Source: Rhodospirillales bacterium (lineage in GTDB: Bacteria > Pseudomonadota > Alphaproteobacteria > Acetobacterales > Acetobacteraceae). Taken from it: 52,935 nt of DNA. Shown here in pieces: positions 51,151-52,935 of the stretch (position 1 is its first letter; each line of letters begins with the position of its first letter). Below the pieces are notes generated by a model. That model was not told the DNA's origin. It searched no databases and worked only from the letters and a program-made list of their open reading frames with translations. Where the stretch lies: positions 1 through 52,935 of the forward strand of contig JANYDF010000101.1 of the NCBI GenBank assembly GCA_025359905.1, given 5' to 3'. Made by a program: the position numbers and the translations under genes.

Positions 51151-52935
51151 TTACTTCTTCCACCAGCCGCGCTTGCGCCCGGTGGCCGGCAATTCGTCCT
51201 TGCCGATGACCAGCGGAACAATCGCCGGGCCGGCGATGGGGCCGGCCGGTGGCGCAGGGTCGGCGGGTGTCGGCTCGGCGGGCGTTTGGGCCGGTTCCGG
51301 CTGGACCGCAACCGGTTTGGCTTCGGCGACAACCGGTGCCGCAGCAACCGGTTCTGCGGCGACAGGTTCGGCGGCCACAGGTTCGGCGGCGACAGGTTCC
51401 GGCGCCACAGGTTCCGGCGCCATCGGCGGCGGGGACAGCCCAATCGACGGTTCCGGCGCGGGTTCGAACGCCAGCGCAGCTTCCGCCACCGGTCGCACTT
51501 CGGCGGCCGGAGCCGGTTCCACCACAGGCGCCGCTTCGACCGGCGCCGCCACGGCGACCGACGCCACCGCGACCGGCGTCACCACCACAGGCGGGGGCGG
51601 CGGGGTGTGGCCGCCGTCCATGTCGATCATGTCGAAAATGTCGATCGCACCGCCGCCGAACGGATCGGCCGGGGTTGGGCCATTGTACACCGGCGCGGTG
51701 TAGATCGGCACCACGCGGGCCGGGGCGGGCGCGGTTGGGGCGGCGGCCGCTTCGGGCGCGGTGTCCTCGCCGCCTTCCTCGCCGCGACGGCGGCGACGGC
51801 CACCGCGGCGGCCGCGGCGGCGGGCGCCGGCTTTCGGCAGGCCGTTTTCGTCCAGTTCCGACGCATCGATAGCCGGTTGTTCGGCTTGCGCCAGATCGGC
51901 TGGTTCGGCGGCGGCGGTGGCGGTGGCCAACTCGGCTTCCAGCGAGCCGGGTTCGGCCGCAGCCTCGCCATCGGTGTCGCCTGGGCCTTCGTCGCCCTCG
52001 GCCGCATCGTCGCTGCCCGATTCGCCATCCGCGTCATCGCCCTGAGGCGCGCCGGTCGCGGCGTCGATGCTGCCGGGTTCGCGGCGGCCACGGCGGCGGC
52101 GGCGGCGGCGGTGGCGGCCTTCCTCGGCGGCGTGGGCTTCCACCTGTGCCGCAGTCTGAGGGCCGGTCGCGGGCGGCAACTCCTCGGTGTCGGGCTCGAC
52201 GATATCGTCGGCTTCCTCCTCGCTGTCGTCCTCGTTCGCGCTGAACTGCGGGGCAGCCGGCGCCACCGGGGCGGCCAAATAGCCGCGCTCCGCCGGGCGT
52301 TCGGCTTCGGTCAGTTGCGGGCGCAACCGGTCGATGCGGATGTTCGGCGGCAGCAGCGTGTCGTCGGCGGTGAAGTGCACCTTCATCAGATAAGCCGCTT
52401 CGATCTCGGCCAGCCGCTCGCGCTTGTGGTTGAGCAGGTACATCACCACCGAACCGGCGGCGTGCACCATGATCAGCGAGGCGCGAGCCTTCGCACCTTC
52501 TTCCTCGATGCCGCGCAGCACATGGATGGCGCTGCTCTCGGTCGAGCGCACATGGCCCAGACCGCTGCAATGCGGGCAGGCGATGAAGTTGGTTTCCGCC
52601 AGGCTGGGGCGCAGCCGCTGGCGGCTCATTTCCATCAGGCCGAAATGGCTGATATGGCCGACCTGGATGCGGGCGCGGTCGATCTTCAGCGCGTCTTTCA
52701 AACGCTTCTCGACCATCGCGTTGTGTTTCTTGGCCTCCATGTCGATGAAATCGATCACGATCAGCCCGGCCAGATCGCGCAGCCGCAACTGGCGCGCCAC
52801 CTCGTCGGCGGCCTCCATGTTGGTGCGCAGCGCGGTCTCCTCGATGCCGCGCTCACGCGTCGAGCGGCCCGAATTGACGTCGATCGCCACCAGCGCCTCG
52901 GTCTGGTTGATCACCAGATAGCCGCCGGATTTGAG
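51151..52935 (-). CDS. rne: Ribonuclease E, C-terminal part (runs off the right edge)
   Basis: 595 codons are in the window; the frame stays open to the right edge, so the true start is outside. The catalytic DNase-I-like part shows AIDVNSGRSTRERGIEETA and VIDFIDMEAKKHNAMVEKR, whose Asp residues bind Mg. The Zn-link is CPHCSGLGHV. The C-terminal half is disordered: acidic (EDDSEEEADDIVEPDTEE), Arg-rich RNA-binding (GRHRRRRRRRGRR and RRRGRRGGRRRRRGEE), then tandem PVAAE repeats. It ends KRGWWKK, like the GWW motif of Caulobacter RNase E that binds PNPase. It is the scaffold of the RNA degradosome. Confidence 0.96.
   Translation of the reverse strand, partial: LKSGGYLVINQTEALVAIDVNSGRSTRERGIEETALRTNMEAADEVARQLRLRDLAGLIVIDFIDMEAKKHNAMVEKRLKDALKIDRARIQVGHISHFGLMEMSRQRLRPSLAETNFIACPHCSGLGHVRSTESSAIHVLRGIEEEGAKARASLIMVHAAGSVVMYLLNHKRERLAEIEAAYLMKVHFTADDTLLPPNIRIDRLRPQLTEAERPAERGYLAAPVAPAAPQFSANEDDSEEEADDIVEPDTEELPPATGPQTAAQVEAHAAEEGRHRRRRRRRGRREPGSIDAATGAPQGDDADGESGSDDAAEGDEGPGDTDGEAAAEPGSLEAELATATAAAEPADLAQAEQPAIDASELDENGLPKAGARRRGRRGGRRRRRGEEGGEDTAPEAAAAPTAPAPARVVPIYTAPVYNGPTPADPFGGGAIDIFDMIDMDGGHTPPPPPVVVTPVAVASVAVAAPVEAAPVVEPAPAAEVRPVAEAALAFEPAPEPSIGLSPPPMAPEPVAPEPVAAEPVAAEPVAAEPVAAAPVVAEAKPVAVQPEPAQTPAEPTPADPAPPAGPIAGPAIVPLVIGKDELPATGRKRGWWKK

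Overview
The window looks like chromosomal DNA of a GC-rich alphaproteobacterium, most likely of the Rhodospirillales/Acetobacteraceae type. The evidence is a Shemin-type 5-aminolevulinate synthase (hemA), an RNase E with an acidic/Arg-rich tail ending in a GWW motif, and tkt-gap-pgk in one orientation. The taxon is inferred from gene content; no search was run. I saw no rRNA or tRNA gene and no CRISPR array.

Region by region: (1) 1-2.5 kb is the end of an integrated element. It holds a tyrosine integrase with short direct repeats just upstream, an AlpA-type regulator, a small unknown gene and the start of a primase-like gene running off the left edge. (2) 2.8-5.0 kb carries a dual-specificity-phosphatase/ADP-ribosylglycohydrolase fusion and a decayed IS630-type transposase. 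(3) 5.0-23.2 kb is a dense carbohydrate (possibly sulfosugar) region: cupin phosphoglucose-isomerase-like protein, AroE-like dehydrogenase and RpiR regulator (overlapping operon); a xylulokinase-like FGGY kinase; a YihV-like kinase and a YihT-like aldolase, the signature pair of sulfo-EMP sulfoglycolysis; a minus-strand operon of enolase-superfamily dehydratase, LLM flavin monooxygenase, GntR regulator, SDR and quinone reductase, preceded by a PhnW-like transaminase; a complete ribose-type ABC importer; and a class II aldolase. (4) 23.2-25.5 kb holds a 590-aa, cysteine-free, Gly/Ala/Thr-rich presumed surface or type-I-secreted protein with its own promoter and a textbook terminator. (5) 25.6-36.2 kb is a polyol locus: D-ribulokinase-like kinase, standalone GatZ/KbaZ, PfkB kinase, SorC regulator, sorbitol/mannitol-type binding protein and two permeases (no ATPase), two SDRs including a close SmoS-like sorbitol/galactitol dehydrogenase, and a GntR regulator. 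(6) 36.3-52.9 kb is mostly housekeeping: RlmI-like methyltransferase, hemA, a small lipoprotein, a class II aldolase, tkt, gap, pgk, NUDIX, DsbA-like, M48/TPR protease, a degenerate gamma-glutamyltransferase-like lipoprotein, an aminotransferase, a fragment of a pentapeptide-repeat protein, and the 3' part of rne.

How the genes may work together: the two catabolic loci probably import a sugar or sulfosugar and a hexitol, convert them to phosphorylated ketoses and cleave or epimerise them, with products entering the triose-phosphate and pentose-phosphate enzymes encoded nearby. The strongest candidate for something undescribed is region 3. It pairs YihV/YihT-like enzymes with a cupin isomerase, while the usual SQ isomerase (YihS), SLA reductase (YihU) and sulfoquinovosidase (YihQ) are absent from the window. 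Other unusual features are a 16-bp tandem array spanning the stop codon of a binding-protein gene, large hairpins between both binding-protein genes and their permeases, and divergent genes whose start codons overlap.
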